This document shows, piece after piece, positions 1 to 8,799 of a stretch of DNA of 64,000 nucleotides (positions are counted from its first letter, which is position 1; each line of letters opens with the position of its first letter). Origin of the DNA: SAR324 cluster bacterium. GTDB lineage: Bacteria > SAR324 > NAC60-12. Both the position numbers and the translations under genes were made by a program. Under the pieces are notes generated by a model. That model did not search any database. It saw nothing but the letters and a program-made list of their open reading frames with translations, and was not told where the DNA came from. The DNA lies in the NCBI GenBank assembly GCA_028281495.1, contig JANQJU010000049.1:1-64000 (forward strand). Direction: 5' to 3'.

Positions 1-1
1 G

Positions 2-133
2 TATGCGGCGATGGATGCGTGGGATGCGGAACGGGAAGTGATCCAAGAAGGGGATTTTCGATTGTTTAAGGAAGAAGGCAAGCAGCCTTCGATTGTGTTA
101 CGAGCCGCTAAAAACCCTAAATATAAGAAGTGA
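2..133 (+). CDS. C-terminal end of an unknown protein (partial)
   Basis: The frame is open from the first base of the window and ends in TGA at 131-133, giving the last 43 residues of a protein. The tail is charged and ends in a lysine-rich run (NPKYKK). I recognise no family. The stop codon overlaps a possible GTG start of the next gene (GTGA, bases 130-133), so the two are probably cotranscribed. Coding status is inferred from the open frame and the tight junction only. Confidence 0.55.
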   Translation, partial: YAAMDAWDAEREVIQEGDFRLFKEEGKQPSIVLRAAKNPKYKK

Positions 134-141
134 GAAACAAA

Positions 142-1152
142 ATGGAACCCAACCAACTAAAAGACTTTGATCCAGCACACCTTATCGAGACCTGCCATCG
201 ATGGGGAATCTCGACAACACCGGTACCAGAGCAAGTGAGTGATGTGGAGAATCTTATCTTTGAAGGCTTTCTCGAAAACCAAAAAGTGGCGATTCGCCTA
301 ACGCATCTTCAACATCGGACCCCGTCTCTCATTGCAGCGGAAATGAACTGGATTCATTTTTTAAGCAACAACGACGTGGCAGTGGCGACCCCAATCTATT
401 CTGGCTCGAATCAACTCGTGGAAGAAGTAACGGTCAATGGAATCACCTGGGTGGCAAGTGTTTTCGACTGGGCCGAGGGTAGACTGGCAGCTGCGATTAA
501 AGATCAGTGGACCCCGGGTTTTATTAGTACGTGGGGACGCACTTTGGGTCAGATGCATTCTCTCTCGTTTCAGTGCAATCAAGAACAACGACGCTTCCAG
601 CGCCCCGATGGGATCGATTCTATGTTCTACCAGGAACTTTTTCAGAATCTCCAAGCCACACATCCCGAATTGACAGAGCGAACACGTAACTTACTACTCA
701 AGATAAAGGAGCTTCCCCAAGACGATAAAAGCTTTGGACTCACCCACACCGATCTCCATGCGGCCAACATTATTGTCAAAGATGACAAGCGAATGACTTG
801 TATCGATTTTGATGATTGTGCCTATCACTATTTCATCCAAGATGTGGCCATGCCCATCTTCTATTCTTTACTCTTTGAAGAAGAAGACTTGGAAACCAAG
901 GCAAAGCAATTCCTTTTTTCGTTTCTCAAAGGGTATCACCAAGCTTACTCCTTAGATCCCTCCTGGTTTGACCAACTTCCAACCTTCTTCGACCTTCGTG
1001 ATCTGGATCTGATGCTCATCATGACCTATTGGCAAGAACCGCAAACCAGTGATTGGTTTAAGAAGATACGGGAACACCACGAGCACGGAAATCCAATAAA
1101 GAATTTTCCATGGAAAGATTGGGCACACGAGGCAATCGACGGTTACCACTGA
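142..1152 (+). CDS. APH-fold (aminoglycoside/choline-kinase-like) phosphotransferase
   Basis: A 336-residue cytosolic protein of the phosphotransferase family PF01636, which transfers ATP phosphate to small-molecule hydroxyls such as homoserine, choline or aminoglycosides. The visible signature is the HTDLHAANI motif, with catalytic Asp about residue 204 and metal-binding Asn about 209. The IDFDD metal-binding motif follows at about residues 221-225. The N-terminal lobe is variable, as is usual in this family, so the substrate cannot be read from sequence. I chose ATG at 142. A GTG at 130 would overlap the upstream stop as GTGA and is a real alternative; neither start has a strong Shine-Dalgarno. 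Family call is firm; the substrate is unknown, and nothing nearby suggests antibiotic resistance. Confidence 0.85.
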   Translation: MEPNQLKDFDPAHLIETCHRWGISTTPVPEQVSDVENLIFEGFLENQKVAIRLTHLQHRTPSLIAAEMNWIHFLSNNDVAVATPIYSGSNQLVEEVTVNGITWVASVFDWAEGRLAAAIKDQWTPGFISTWGRTLGQMHSLSFQCNQEQRRFQRPDGIDSMFYQELFQNLQATHPELTERTRNLLLKIKELPQDDKSFGLTHTDLHAANIIVKDDKRMTCIDFDDCAYHYFIQDVAMPIFYSLLFEEEDLETKAKQFLFSFLKGYHQAYSLDPSWFDQLPTFFDLRDLDLMLIMTYWQEPQTSDWFKKIREHHEHGNPIKNFPWKDWAHEAIDGYH

Positions 1153-1281
1153 GTCCTGCGTATTGAGTCCGGTGAGCTTGAACCGTGTTTGCTTGAACCC
1201 TGTGGTATTGAATCCTGTGAGCTTAAACCGTGTTTGCTTGAGTCCTGTGTGCTGAATCTTGTGCGTCTGAATCATTTGTGG
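1150..1281 (+). repeat. Imperfect 15-bp tandem repeat (minisatellite)
   Basis: About nine units of 14-15 bp follow one another, each beginning TGA(A/G)(T/C)C. Examples are TGAACCGTGTTTGCT at 1179, TGAACCCTGTGGTAT at 1194 and TGAATCCTGTGAGCT at 1209. A near-identical unit recurs 45 bp apart (1179 and 1224), so a higher-order 45-bp period is layered on the 15-bp one. The array starts at the stop codon of the kinase gene and reaches the 3' end of the converging SRPBCC lipoprotein gene (1272). TGA/TAA in successive units blocks one plus-strand frame. Confidence 0.8.
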
Positions 1282-1937
1282 AGATCTGGATGAATCATTC
1301 GGCCATTAAATTTTTTGGTGGCCGTATCAAATGTGCTGTGGATGGTTCGATTGAACGCATACTGAACAACAGCTCCCAGGCCAAAGATATTTGGGTTGTA
1401 ATAAGCCCGTACCGTCACCAAAGTCTGATTCGGTCCTTTTTCTTCAAAGATGTAAAAGAGCAGAACGTCTTCAACTGGGATGTTTTTTGAGGATCGGCTG
1501 GCATCGGTGGTGTAAGCATAAAACTTATGTTCTTCATAAACTTTTAAGGGCTCGAACAGTCGCTCTTTGTCATCAAAGGTACAAATCCTCACACTACCCA
1601 CCCCAAAAGCGTTCGTGTTTGCAGAGTTCGTATGCTCAAAATCGACCGCAATGACTCCTTCGGAATAAAGATCCACCTTGGTTAACAGCGTATGGAATAC
1701 CTCGTCGACCGGTTGATCGAAATGCATCATCACGATTTTACGCAATGGAGCCTTCGTGAGCTGGCTGATGTCATAGGACCCCACGATTGGACTGAAGTGA
1801 GAATAAGACGATGTATAAGCTGCACGCCCCCCTTCTTTGATCTTGGGCATCGGAGTGTTGCATCCTGCCACCAAGAACAAACCGACAAAGAATAATGTCA
1901 AATTTTTATATTGGATCCGGTATCGATTCTGTTTCAT
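1272..1937 (-). CDS. SRPBCC-like lipoprotein
   Basis: A 221-residue predicted lipoprotein. The N-terminus has a basic stretch, a hydrophobic core and a lipobox ending LVAGC (Cys about residue 22), so it should be exported and lipid-anchored. The rest resembles the polyketide cyclase/START-like SRPBCC fold: a conserved segment around HFDQPVDEVFHTLL matches the usual opening of the domain, where the chain begins to shape a hydrophobic pocket. The ligand is unknown. The start at 1937 is supported by a strong AAGGAGG just upstream and by the signal peptide; a longer frame exists but runs into the upstream gene. It lies 35 bp downstream of another SRPBCC gene, so the two probably form an operon. 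Its 3' end abuts the 15-bp repeat array. Confidence 0.8.
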   Translation of the reverse strand: MKQNRYRIQYKNLTLFFVGLFLVAGCNTPMPKIKEGGRAAYTSSYSHFSPIVGSYDISQLTKAPLRKIVMMHFDQPVDEVFHTLLTKVDLYSEGVIAVDFEHTNSANTNAFGVGSVRICTFDDKERLFEPLKVYEEHKFYAYTTDASRSSKNIPVEDVLLFYIFEEKGPNQTLVTVRAYYNPNIFGLGAVVQYAFNRTIHSTFDTATKKFNGRMIHPDLHK

Positions 1938-1972
1938 TGGGAATCCTCCTTGTGTGTGCTCTATTGGGAATT

Positions 1973-2479
1973 TCATTTCTTGCCTTTTTGAGCCGCTTGA
2001 ACCTTTCGAGGATGTGGTTTGCCTGTCTCGACAAAGTGTTTCAATTCTTCCATTGCGCTTTTGATCACGCCACCAAGTTGCATTTTCATCATCGGCCCCA
2101 TAATGGTTCCAATGACCGGCATCAGCTTGATTTCTACTTTGGAAGTCACGTGAGAGTATCCGTTCCCTGTCGGCTTCACGGTCCAAGTGTTGGAGAGGCC
2201 TTTCACGAAAAAGGGCATCTTTTCACCCTGGGCTTGATAACCGAAACGCATGTTTTTTTCGTCATAGTGGACAATCGTTTCTTTAAATCCGCCCAACTCC
2301 GTTTCACAAGTACGCCCAGATTCGACAAACGGTGTTTCTGGATGGGTCGTCCCCGTGGATCGAGGAGAGGAAACATAAATGCTGGAAGCCCATTGATCGG
2401 CTTTGTGGAAATTGTGAGCCAAGATGCCCCACACTTGTTTGGGGGCGGCATTGATTTCTAATTCTCTGAGAACATTCAT
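1973..2479 (-). CDS. SRPBCC family protein (polyketide cyclase/START-like)
   Basis: A 168-residue protein with no signal peptide, so probably cytosolic. The opening, alternating hydrophobic residues followed by INAAPKQVWGILAHNF, is typical of the PF10604 branch of the SRPBCC superfamily, which binds hydrophobic ligands in a helix-grip fold. The long C-terminal helix is also present, followed by a lysine-rich tail. No enzymatic residues can be assigned. AAGGAG lies a few bases before the ATG at 2479. It is the first gene of a probable two-gene operon with the SRPBCC lipoprotein at 1272-1937, suggesting that the two act on the same ligand in different compartments; that is inference. Confidence 0.82.
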   Translation of the reverse strand: MNVLRELEINAAPKQVWGILAHNFHKADQWASSIYVSSPRSTGTTHPETPFVESGRTCETELGGFKETIVHYDEKNMRFGYQAQGEKMPFFVKGLSNTWTVKPTGNGYSHVTSKVEIKLMPVIGTIMGPMMKMQLGGVIKSAMEELKHFVETGKPHPRKVQAAQKGKK

Positions 2480-2730
2480 ACGACTCCTTTTTTTGATTGC
2501 GGGTCCATCATTTCTTCCGTGGGAAGAGGGGTTTCAATTGAACTGTCTCAATCCTAAACTCAAATTTTTGCAGGATCAACAATCAAAAAATCATATAAAA
2601 AATGCAAAAACGCAGATTGGTTTTGAATATAAAACTTCCAAAACACGCTTGCCAAAACTGGATAGCCGCTTTAGGTTTTTGAAGTGAAGTCGTTGATGAA
2701 TGGTGAGGGTGGAGAACTGAGGGGGCAGCA

Positions 2731-3315
2731 ATGAAAAACGAAAAAGTAGATCTTCCAGGCATCCAATGCCCTCAATGTTTGAGAAGCAACGATATTTTCA
2801 AAATCAGTGAAATCGCGTCGAATCCTACCTGGAGTGTTCGAAGCCGATTTGGCCCCATTATCGAATTGTTGCAAGAGGGGCCGGCCCCGCCAAAAAAACC
2901 GACTTTAAAAGACTTTGAAAAGGAGACTGAGGATCTCGATGAGGAACCCAGCCGCACTCGTCTTTTTTTCGAATTTGCTCCGTATATTCCAGAGTTTATC
3001 CGCATTGCATTGGGGGGGATTGTGTTGATTTTTAAGATGGTTTTCGCGTTTCTGTTCATTTTTTTAACCGGCTATATTTTCTTCAAAGTGGGTAAGAAAA
3101 TCGGAGCATGTTTCCAATATCTGTTTGCTCTCAAGGACTATCGTAGAGATATGAAAGAATTCAAAATCAAACGGAGGGACTACCAAGCGCATCAAAAGAA
3201 GTGGGATCGCCGGGTATGGAGTCGAATGTACTATTGCTATAAGGACGATTGTGTGTTTATCCCAGGAATGGAGCAGACGACGAAGGCTCGTGATATTCAC
3301 GAATTTTTCAAATGA
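2731..3315 (+). CDS. Small membrane protein with split zinc-ribbon cysteines
   Basis: A 194-residue protein of no family I recognise. Near the N-terminus is CPQC (Cys13, Cys16), and near the C-terminus CYKDDC (Cys169, Cys174). Two cysteine pairs so placed could form one zinc ribbon if both ends lie on the same side of the membrane. Between them are an acidic/proline-rich segment and a long hydrophobic stretch at about residues 89-120, enough for one hairpin or two short transmembrane helices, followed by a basic helical segment. The start has GAGGGGGCAG upstream. The gene ends three bases from the 3' end of the giant kinase gene, which converges on it. Confidence 0.75.
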   Translation: MKNEKVDLPGIQCPQCLRSNDIFKISEIASNPTWSVRSRFGPIIELLQEGPAPPKKPTLKDFEKETEDLDEEPSRTRLFFEFAPYIPEFIRIALGGIVLIFKMVFAFLFIFLTGYIFFKVGKKIGACFQYLFALKDYRRDMKEFKIKRRDYQAHQKKWDRRVWSRMYYCYKDDCVFIPGMEQTTKARDIHEFFK

Positions 3316-3318
3316 ATT

Positions 3319-6300
3319 TCATTTTTCTTCCAACTGGGTCGTTCCATCCCAGTCGTCGGGGAGTCCCATCATTTCCATCTGGTCACATCGGTTGATATAC
3401 ACCTGAGGTGCGGGATCCGTGGGGTGGGCAGCGAGGCATTCTTGGAACAAAATCCGGGCTTCATCCAGCTCCCCTTGTTTGTAATGCGCCCAGGCTTTGG
3501 TGAAAATGGGAATGTTGGCCTGTTTGGCATCGCGTTGTTCGGGCGGATCGGCATCAAACACTTCGTAAATCACAACGGGTTCGGATTTCCCTTTGGCCTT
3601 CACTCGATCCAAAAAGCGGGTGTGATAGCGGCTCGGGTCTTTCAATTCCAAGAGGGTGGGTTCGCTGATGAGCAGCGGTGTGCCGTATTGTTTTGTCATA
3701 CCTTCCAGGCGCGCAGCCAAATTCACGGCATCGCTGATCACCGTGCCTTCCATGCGGTTGTGTTCACCGATGGTACCAAGCATCATGGAACCCGTGTGGA
3801 TACCCAACCCGACTCGAATCGGAACAAATCCCTGAGATTGCCGATGCTGGTTGTAATCCAGCAAATTCTGCAACATGCCGAGAGCCGCTTTCACGGCATC
3901 TTCCCCGCTTTTATCAAAGAGTGCCATGATGGCGTCTCCGATGTACTTATCGATGAATCCACCATGTTGACGAATCACGGGTCCCATATGCTTCAAATAG
4001 GAATTGAGAAATCGGAAATTGTCTTGAGGACTCATGCCTTCAGAGAGTGTGGTGAACGAACGGATATCGGCAAACAGCACCGACATTTGAGCCTGCACTT
4101 GGTCTCCCAATTCCACGTCCAAGATCCGGCGTTTATGCAGCAACCCCAAAAATTCATGTGGCACGAAACGCCCGTAGGCTTCATACAGTCGGGCATTTTC
4201 AATAGAAATCGCTGCTTGGGAGGCTAACAGTTGCAAGACTTCCAAGCGGTTGGATGTGAAGGCTCCGGTGGTGAGATCATTCTCCAAATAAATGGCTCCA
4301 ATCGAAATCCCTTTGTGCAGAATCGGTAAACAAAGGATGGATTTGGGATGGAATTTTGTCACATAGGGAATCTGAGTGAACGCGCCTTCATGAGTGGCAT
4401 CGTGCAGAATCACCGGCTCTTGAGTCAACGCCACGTATTGTATGATTTTGATCGGGACTAGAGGAACTTCTCCCGTGACTTCGGGATGCAACAAAGGAAT
4501 CGATTCCAAAATCGTGACATCATCCCAACCCACCGAACCTTCAGCTTCAACAAAGAATTCTCCGTCTTTTTCTAGAATCAAAAACCCTTTTTCAGCCCCG
4601 GCATTTTCGATGGCCAGCTTCATCATCTTCTTTAAAAGCTTGGAGAGCACAATTTCCTGGGAAATGGCTTGAGAGGCTTTCATGATGGCTTGGATATCCA
4701 GCTCGGAAGTGGAACTGCCTAACGACGTTTCCCCAGAACGGAAGGTCAGCGTAGCAGTCATGCGCCGTTCTGTATCCACCGGATTGGTGTGGAAAAATTG
4801 AGGGTACGATTGCTCCAGGTGTTGGACTTTGGCCTGTGCGCCCCACTGGTGATAGTGATAACAAGCTTCTTGCAAGTGTTGCTGGGCATAGCGTTCGTAT
4901 CCGAGATCCAACTGAAATTTTGCAGCTAACTCATGCGCTAAGGCTGCATGAGCAATGAATTCATTTTCTTCTGCTTCTCGGATGGCACGATTGTACAACT
5001 CCATGGCTTCAAACGAGCGTTTTTCGAGACGTGCCCACTCTGCGTCCACCACCAAACACTTGTGAAGGTAGTTTTCCGGGCAATGTTTTGCACATAAAGC
5101 GAGCAATTTCCGATTTTCATGAACGATTTTTTTGTAGTGTTCTTGATCTTCCTGCGAGGCATCGGGGTATAAAGCGATCACAGTAAGGGAATACCACATG
5201 GTATACGCGGGTATATGCACACCCAGCTTAGGTAGGTTGTTTTCCTCCATGAGCTGAATTTCTTTCCAAGCGTCGTCGTAATGGCCATAGGTGAACAAGA
5301 TGGCCAGTTTGAATGAATGGTACCAACTTTGATTGCTCAAATTCCCCGATTCCAGCATCGCTGCGGCAAATTCTTGTTCCTGCATTCCCTCTCCATCCAA
5401 AGAGGTCACGCTATCGGTCTTGCCTTCCCAGCAGAAAATAATTTGTTGGACCATGTGCAAGAAGTCGGAATTGTCCCGATCTTGGCTCCGTTTGCTGAGT
5501 GCTAAGGCATCTCGAAGGGATTTGAAGACTTCTTCAAAAGGCTGATCCGCCAGATAAAGGTAAGCGGTCAAAGAACTGATGGCATATCCGGCAAACACCC
5601 AATCCCCCACATCCATTCCCATTTGGTGAGCTTTGCGGAGATGCGGATAGCTATGCTTCAGATGCGCCCGCCACGGAGAAATGAATCCCCCAAAAACATG
5701 ATTCGCACGTCCAATCTCGACCGGATCTTGGAACAATTGCGCCAATTCCAATCCTTGGACTCCAAACTCGTAGGCCATTTCAATGTCTTGGAACACTTCA
5801 CGGAAGTACAAGGACAAAGCCAGATAATGCAGCGAAGAAGCGGTGGTATTGCCATATTGCAAGCACAATCGACACGCAATCAAGGTGGTGCTTTGAGCCA
5901 ATCGCAAATCGGAAACCCAAGCCGAAGGACCCAGCCCTGTGAGCATTTCCAAGGTCGCTATTTTCAATGGATCCGTGGCTTTGGGGAGTTTCCGAATATC
6001 GACTTGGTGATCGATCATGTATTGAATGAGGCTTCTGGTTTCATGTTGCAATTCCTCGTCACTGTATCGTTGAATCTCAATTCCAACCACCTTCAGTCCT
6101 TCCAAGCCCGCTTCCACCGACTTGCGGTGCTGTCCAATGTTGGTATAGAGCCGAGCACGAAGGATGTACACTCGGATTTTTTCCATTGCGGATCGCGCAT
6201 ATTGCAAGAGTTCATCAAACAGAGCTTCCGCTTCGTCAAAATGGGTAGTGATGTAGGCGCAACCGGCGCGTTCCAAGGAGAGGACAAAGGTGAGGTCGTA

Positions 6301-8628
6301 GTGTTCCGCCCAACGATTTTCAGGGAGCATTTCCAAACCAATGGTGAAATAAAGCAGGGCTTGCTCAAAGGCTGTAGAACTTTTGGCTTTTTGCCCTGCG
6401 ACCAGATTCAGTTGGGCTAGGCTGAGACGTTCTCCCGGGTTTTTGATCAAGGACCGCCCTAAGTTCCATTGGTTCACCACTTCAAAATTGCATTCTTCGG
6501 GCAAATCTTCCTTTCGCATCTCCCACCACATGCGGCCAATGCTCAGATGGATGGCGCACTTGTCAGCTTCCGAGATCATGGAATAAGCGGCTTGCCGAAT
6601 CCGGTCGTGCAGGAACCGGTACAAGTTGGATTCTTCGGTCGTGGCTTCGGTTTCTTTGGCAACCATCCCTTCTTGCATGGCAATCCATAACGAAGCCTCG
6701 GTTTCGGTTGGAGTTTTGCCGTTCAGTTTAGCCAATGTCATCAGATCAAATCGAGTTCCAATCGTGGAAGCCAACTGCAAAATGTTGAGGACTTGATGGG
6801 GTAGACGCTGAAGTTTTCCTACCATTAGCTCAGCCACGTTATCGGCAATGCCAAGGGATTGCAGCGCTTCGATATCCCAGGACCAACTTTCCTGGCGGAA
6901 GTCGAAGCGTAGCAAGTTTTCTTCATAAAACGTTTTAAGGTACATGTGGGTGAACAAGGGATTGCCCTGAGTTTTGTCTAAAATCAATTGAGTCAACTCC
7001 TCCACTTGGCAAGAGGGGCATTCCAGACTGTCTTGAATGAGGGTTTCCACCTGATGTTTTTCCAAGGGACCCAAATCGATATGACGAAATCCTCCTACGG
7101 TTTGTCGAAGTTTGCCCAATGCTTTCTGCCACGGATGTTCTGAGGTGACTTCATGGCCTCGGTAAGCTCCGATCAAGAGGAAGTGTTCGGTCTGGGGATC
7201 GGCAACCAAAGACTGAACCAAACTGGTGGTATTGGCATCGACCCATTGCAAATTGTCCAGAAACAACACCAAGGGGTGGTCCAATCGCGCAAACACATTC
7301 ACGAAGTTTCGAAAAGTGGTTTGGAAGCGATTCATCGCTTCTGAGGGAGCACTTTCCTTCACAGGAGGTTGTTTTCCGATGACCAATTCCAATTCCGGAA
7401 TCACATCTATGAGCATCTGTCCATTGCTGCCCACTGCCTGGAGGAGGCGCTTTTTCCACGTTTCCAATTGGGCTTCATGTTCGAGCAATAGGGAACGAAC
7501 CAAGCGTTGGAACCCTTGAATGATCGGAAGATAAGGCACGCCTTGTTCCTGAGGATCGCACTTGCCAAACAAATAAAAGCCACCCTTTTCCCGGACCCAC
7601 TCTTTGATGTGTTGAGCCAAGACTGATTTTCCAATCCCGACTTCTCCTGAGACGGTTACCAACTGAACAGGGCCTAAGCGTGTGTGTTGGAAGGCGGTCT
7701 TTAGCAACTCCACTTCTTCTTCTCGACCATAAAGACGCGATGAAATCGCCAACTTCCCTGATCGGTCTTGTTGTCCTGGAGTGAAGTTCACCACCCGTCC
7801 CACGGCTTTCCACTGTCGAAAACATTCTTTAAGATCGGCTTTTAGGCCGGAAGCGCTCTGGTATCGATCTTCAGCAGTCTTCGCCATCAATTTTAAGACG
7901 ATTTCAGAGATGGCAGGGGGGACATCCGGATTGAGGTCGTGCGGAGGTGGAGGGTGTTTCGCCAGATGACTGTGGATCAGTTCCATGGGTTCAGAAGCTT
8001 GGAACGGGACGTGCCCAGTCAACATTTCGTAGAAGGTGACTCCCAATGAATAAAAATCAGTGCGGTAGTCAATTGCCCGATTCATCCGACCGGTTTGTTC
8101 GGGGGAAATGTAATACAGGGTGCCTTCCAATACTTCTGGGTTGCAATACTCTTGCGTTTCGTAAGTGAAGGCAGTTGCTAAACTGAAGTCGACGAAGAAA
8201 CATTCGCGAGTTCCGGGGACAATCACGATGTTGTCGGGTTTGATGTCGCGGTGGATGATATGGTGTTGATGCAATTCCGCCAGCGTGGTGGTGAGTTGGA
8301 GGGCGATCTCAAAAAACTCTCCTAATCCCAGGGGTTGTGTCCGAATGTATTTGGCTAAAGAGTGCCCTCCATGGTCGTCAAAAATGAGCGCAAGACGGTT
8401 CCGAAATTTTTCCAATCGCTGTGCAGGCACCACGCCCTCAAACACCAGATCACGTGAGATTTCATACTCATGCCGCATTTGGGCGACATCCATTGTGTCG
8501 GGATACTCATCGCTCAACACTTTGATGATCACGGTCTGCGGTTCGCCATTGTAATAAGCACGGTACACTTCGGTTTTCATGCCGGCGTGCAGTTGCTCGA
8601 CGATCTCATAACCTGGTAGGGGGATCAT
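3319..8628 (-). CDS. Giant Ser/Thr kinase - AAA ATPase - GAF - class III nucleotide cyclase
   Basis: A 1769-residue cytosolic signalling protein. Residues about 7-270 are a Hanks-type kinase: lysine 36, catalytic HRDIKPDN with Asp128, and DFS in place of DFG at 147-149, with a weak glycine loop. Residues about 296-600 are an AAA_16 ATPase with Walker A GEVGIGKS (328-335). A long helical TPR-like region follows, then a GAF domain (about 1315-1480) and a class III cyclase. The cyclase keeps metal Asp1521 and Asp1565, base-contacting Lys1561 and Asp1633, and Asn1636/Arg1640, so it looks active and adenylate-type. A TPR-like tail ends the protein. The architecture resembles known multifunctional kinase/ATPase/output proteins. 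GAGAAG precedes the ATG. The gene is divergent from the double-receiver gene at 8800, which may share its control region. Confidence 0.93.
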   Translation of the reverse strand: MIPLPGYEIVEQLHAGMKTEVYRAYYNGEPQTVIIKVLSDEYPDTMDVAQMRHEYEISRDLVFEGVVPAQRLEKFRNRLALIFDDHGGHSLAKYIRTQPLGLGEFFEIALQLTTTLAELHQHHIIHRDIKPDNIVIVPGTRECFFVDFSLATAFTYETQEYCNPEVLEGTLYYISPEQTGRMNRAIDYRTDFYSLGVTFYEMLTGHVPFQASEPMELIHSHLAKHPPPPHDLNPDVPPAISEIVLKLMAKTAEDRYQSASGLKADLKECFRQWKAVGRVVNFTPGQQDRSGKLAISSRLYGREEEVELLKTAFQHTRLGPVQLVTVSGEVGIGKSVLAQHIKEWVREKGGFYLFGKCDPQEQGVPYLPIIQGFQRLVRSLLLEHEAQLETWKKRLLQAVGSNGQMLIDVIPELELVIGKQPPVKESAPSEAMNRFQTTFRNFVNVFARLDHPLVLFLDNLQWVDANTTSLVQSLVADPQTEHFLLIGAYRGHEVTSEHPWQKALGKLRQTVGGFRHIDLGPLEKHQVETLIQDSLECPSCQVEELTQLILDKTQGNPLFTHMYLKTFYEENLLRFDFRQESWSWDIEALQSLGIADNVAELMVGKLQRLPHQVLNILQLASTIGTRFDLMTLAKLNGKTPTETEASLWIAMQEGMVAKETEATTEESNLYRFLHDRIRQAAYSMISEADKCAIHLSIGRMWWEMRKEDLPEECNFEVVNQWNLGRSLIKNPGERLSLAQLNLVAGQKAKSSTAFEQALLYFTIGLEMLPENRWAEHYDLTFVLSLERAGCAYITTHFDEAEALFDELLQYARSAMEKIRVYILRARLYTNIGQHRKSVEAGLEGLKVVGIEIQRYSDEELQHETRSLIQYMIDHQVDIRKLPKATDPLKIATLEMLTGLGPSAWVSDLRLAQSTTLIACRLCLQYGNTTASSLHYLALSLYFREVFQDIEMAYEFGVQGLELAQLFQDPVEIGRANHVFGGFISPWRAHLKHSYPHLRKAHQMGMDVGDWVFAGYAISSLTAYLYLADQPFEEVFKSLRDALALSKRSQDRDNSDFLHMVQQIIFCWEGKTDSVTSLDGEGMQEQEFAAAMLESGNLSNQSWYHSFKLAILFTYGHYDDAWKEIQLMEENNLPKLGVHIPAYTMWYSLTVIALYPDASQEDQEHYKKIVHENRKLLALCAKHCPENYLHKCLVVDAEWARLEKRSFEAMELYNRAIREAEENEFIAHAALAHELAAKFQLDLGYERYAQQHLQEACYHYHQWGAQAKVQHLEQSYPQFFHTNPVDTERRMTATLTFRSGETSLGSSTSELDIQAIMKASQAISQEIVLSKLLKKMMKLAIENAGAEKGFLILEKDGEFFVEAEGSVGWDDVTILESIPLLHPEVTGEVPLVPIKIIQYVALTQEPVILHDATHEGAFTQIPYVTKFHPKSILCLPILHKGISIGAIYLENDLTTGAFTSNRLEVLQLLASQAAISIENARLYEAYGRFVPHEFLGLLHKRRILDVELGDQVQAQMSVLFADIRSFTTLSEGMSPQDNFRFLNSYLKHMGPVIRQHGGFIDKYIGDAIMALFDKSGEDAVKAALGMLQNLLDYNQHRQSQGFVPIRVGLGIHTGSMMLGTIGEHNRMEGTVISDAVNLAARLEGMTKQYGTPLLISEPTLLELKDPSRYHTRFLDRVKAKGKSEPVVIYEVFDADPPEQRDAKQANIPIFTKAWAHYKQGELDEARILFQECLAAHPTDPAPQVYINRCDQMEMMGLPDDWDGTTQLEEK

Positions 8629-8799
8629 AACTTCTCGTTTGAATAGGGATGGAAGGATTTTTGGTGAATTTCGGCATTATAACTCAACTCGATTTCGATA
8701 GTAAGCACAGTCGCTATTGTTCGCTTGGCGCTACGTGTGTTACAGAAGTACATGCTGTGTTCTCACCTTGCCTGATGCTAACTTTTCCAACACGATTTT

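Noticed and set aside
952..1275. Minus-strand frame whose end reads as five-residue repeats (FKQTR, FKLTG, FNTTG)
   Set aside because: The periodicity follows from the 15-bp DNA repeat, and the rest of the frame is antisense to the APH-fold kinase.
3424..7825. Long plus- and minus-strand open frames inside the giant kinase gene
   Set aside because: They lie antisense or out of frame to a 1769-codon gene with clear domains throughout; their translations show no family features.
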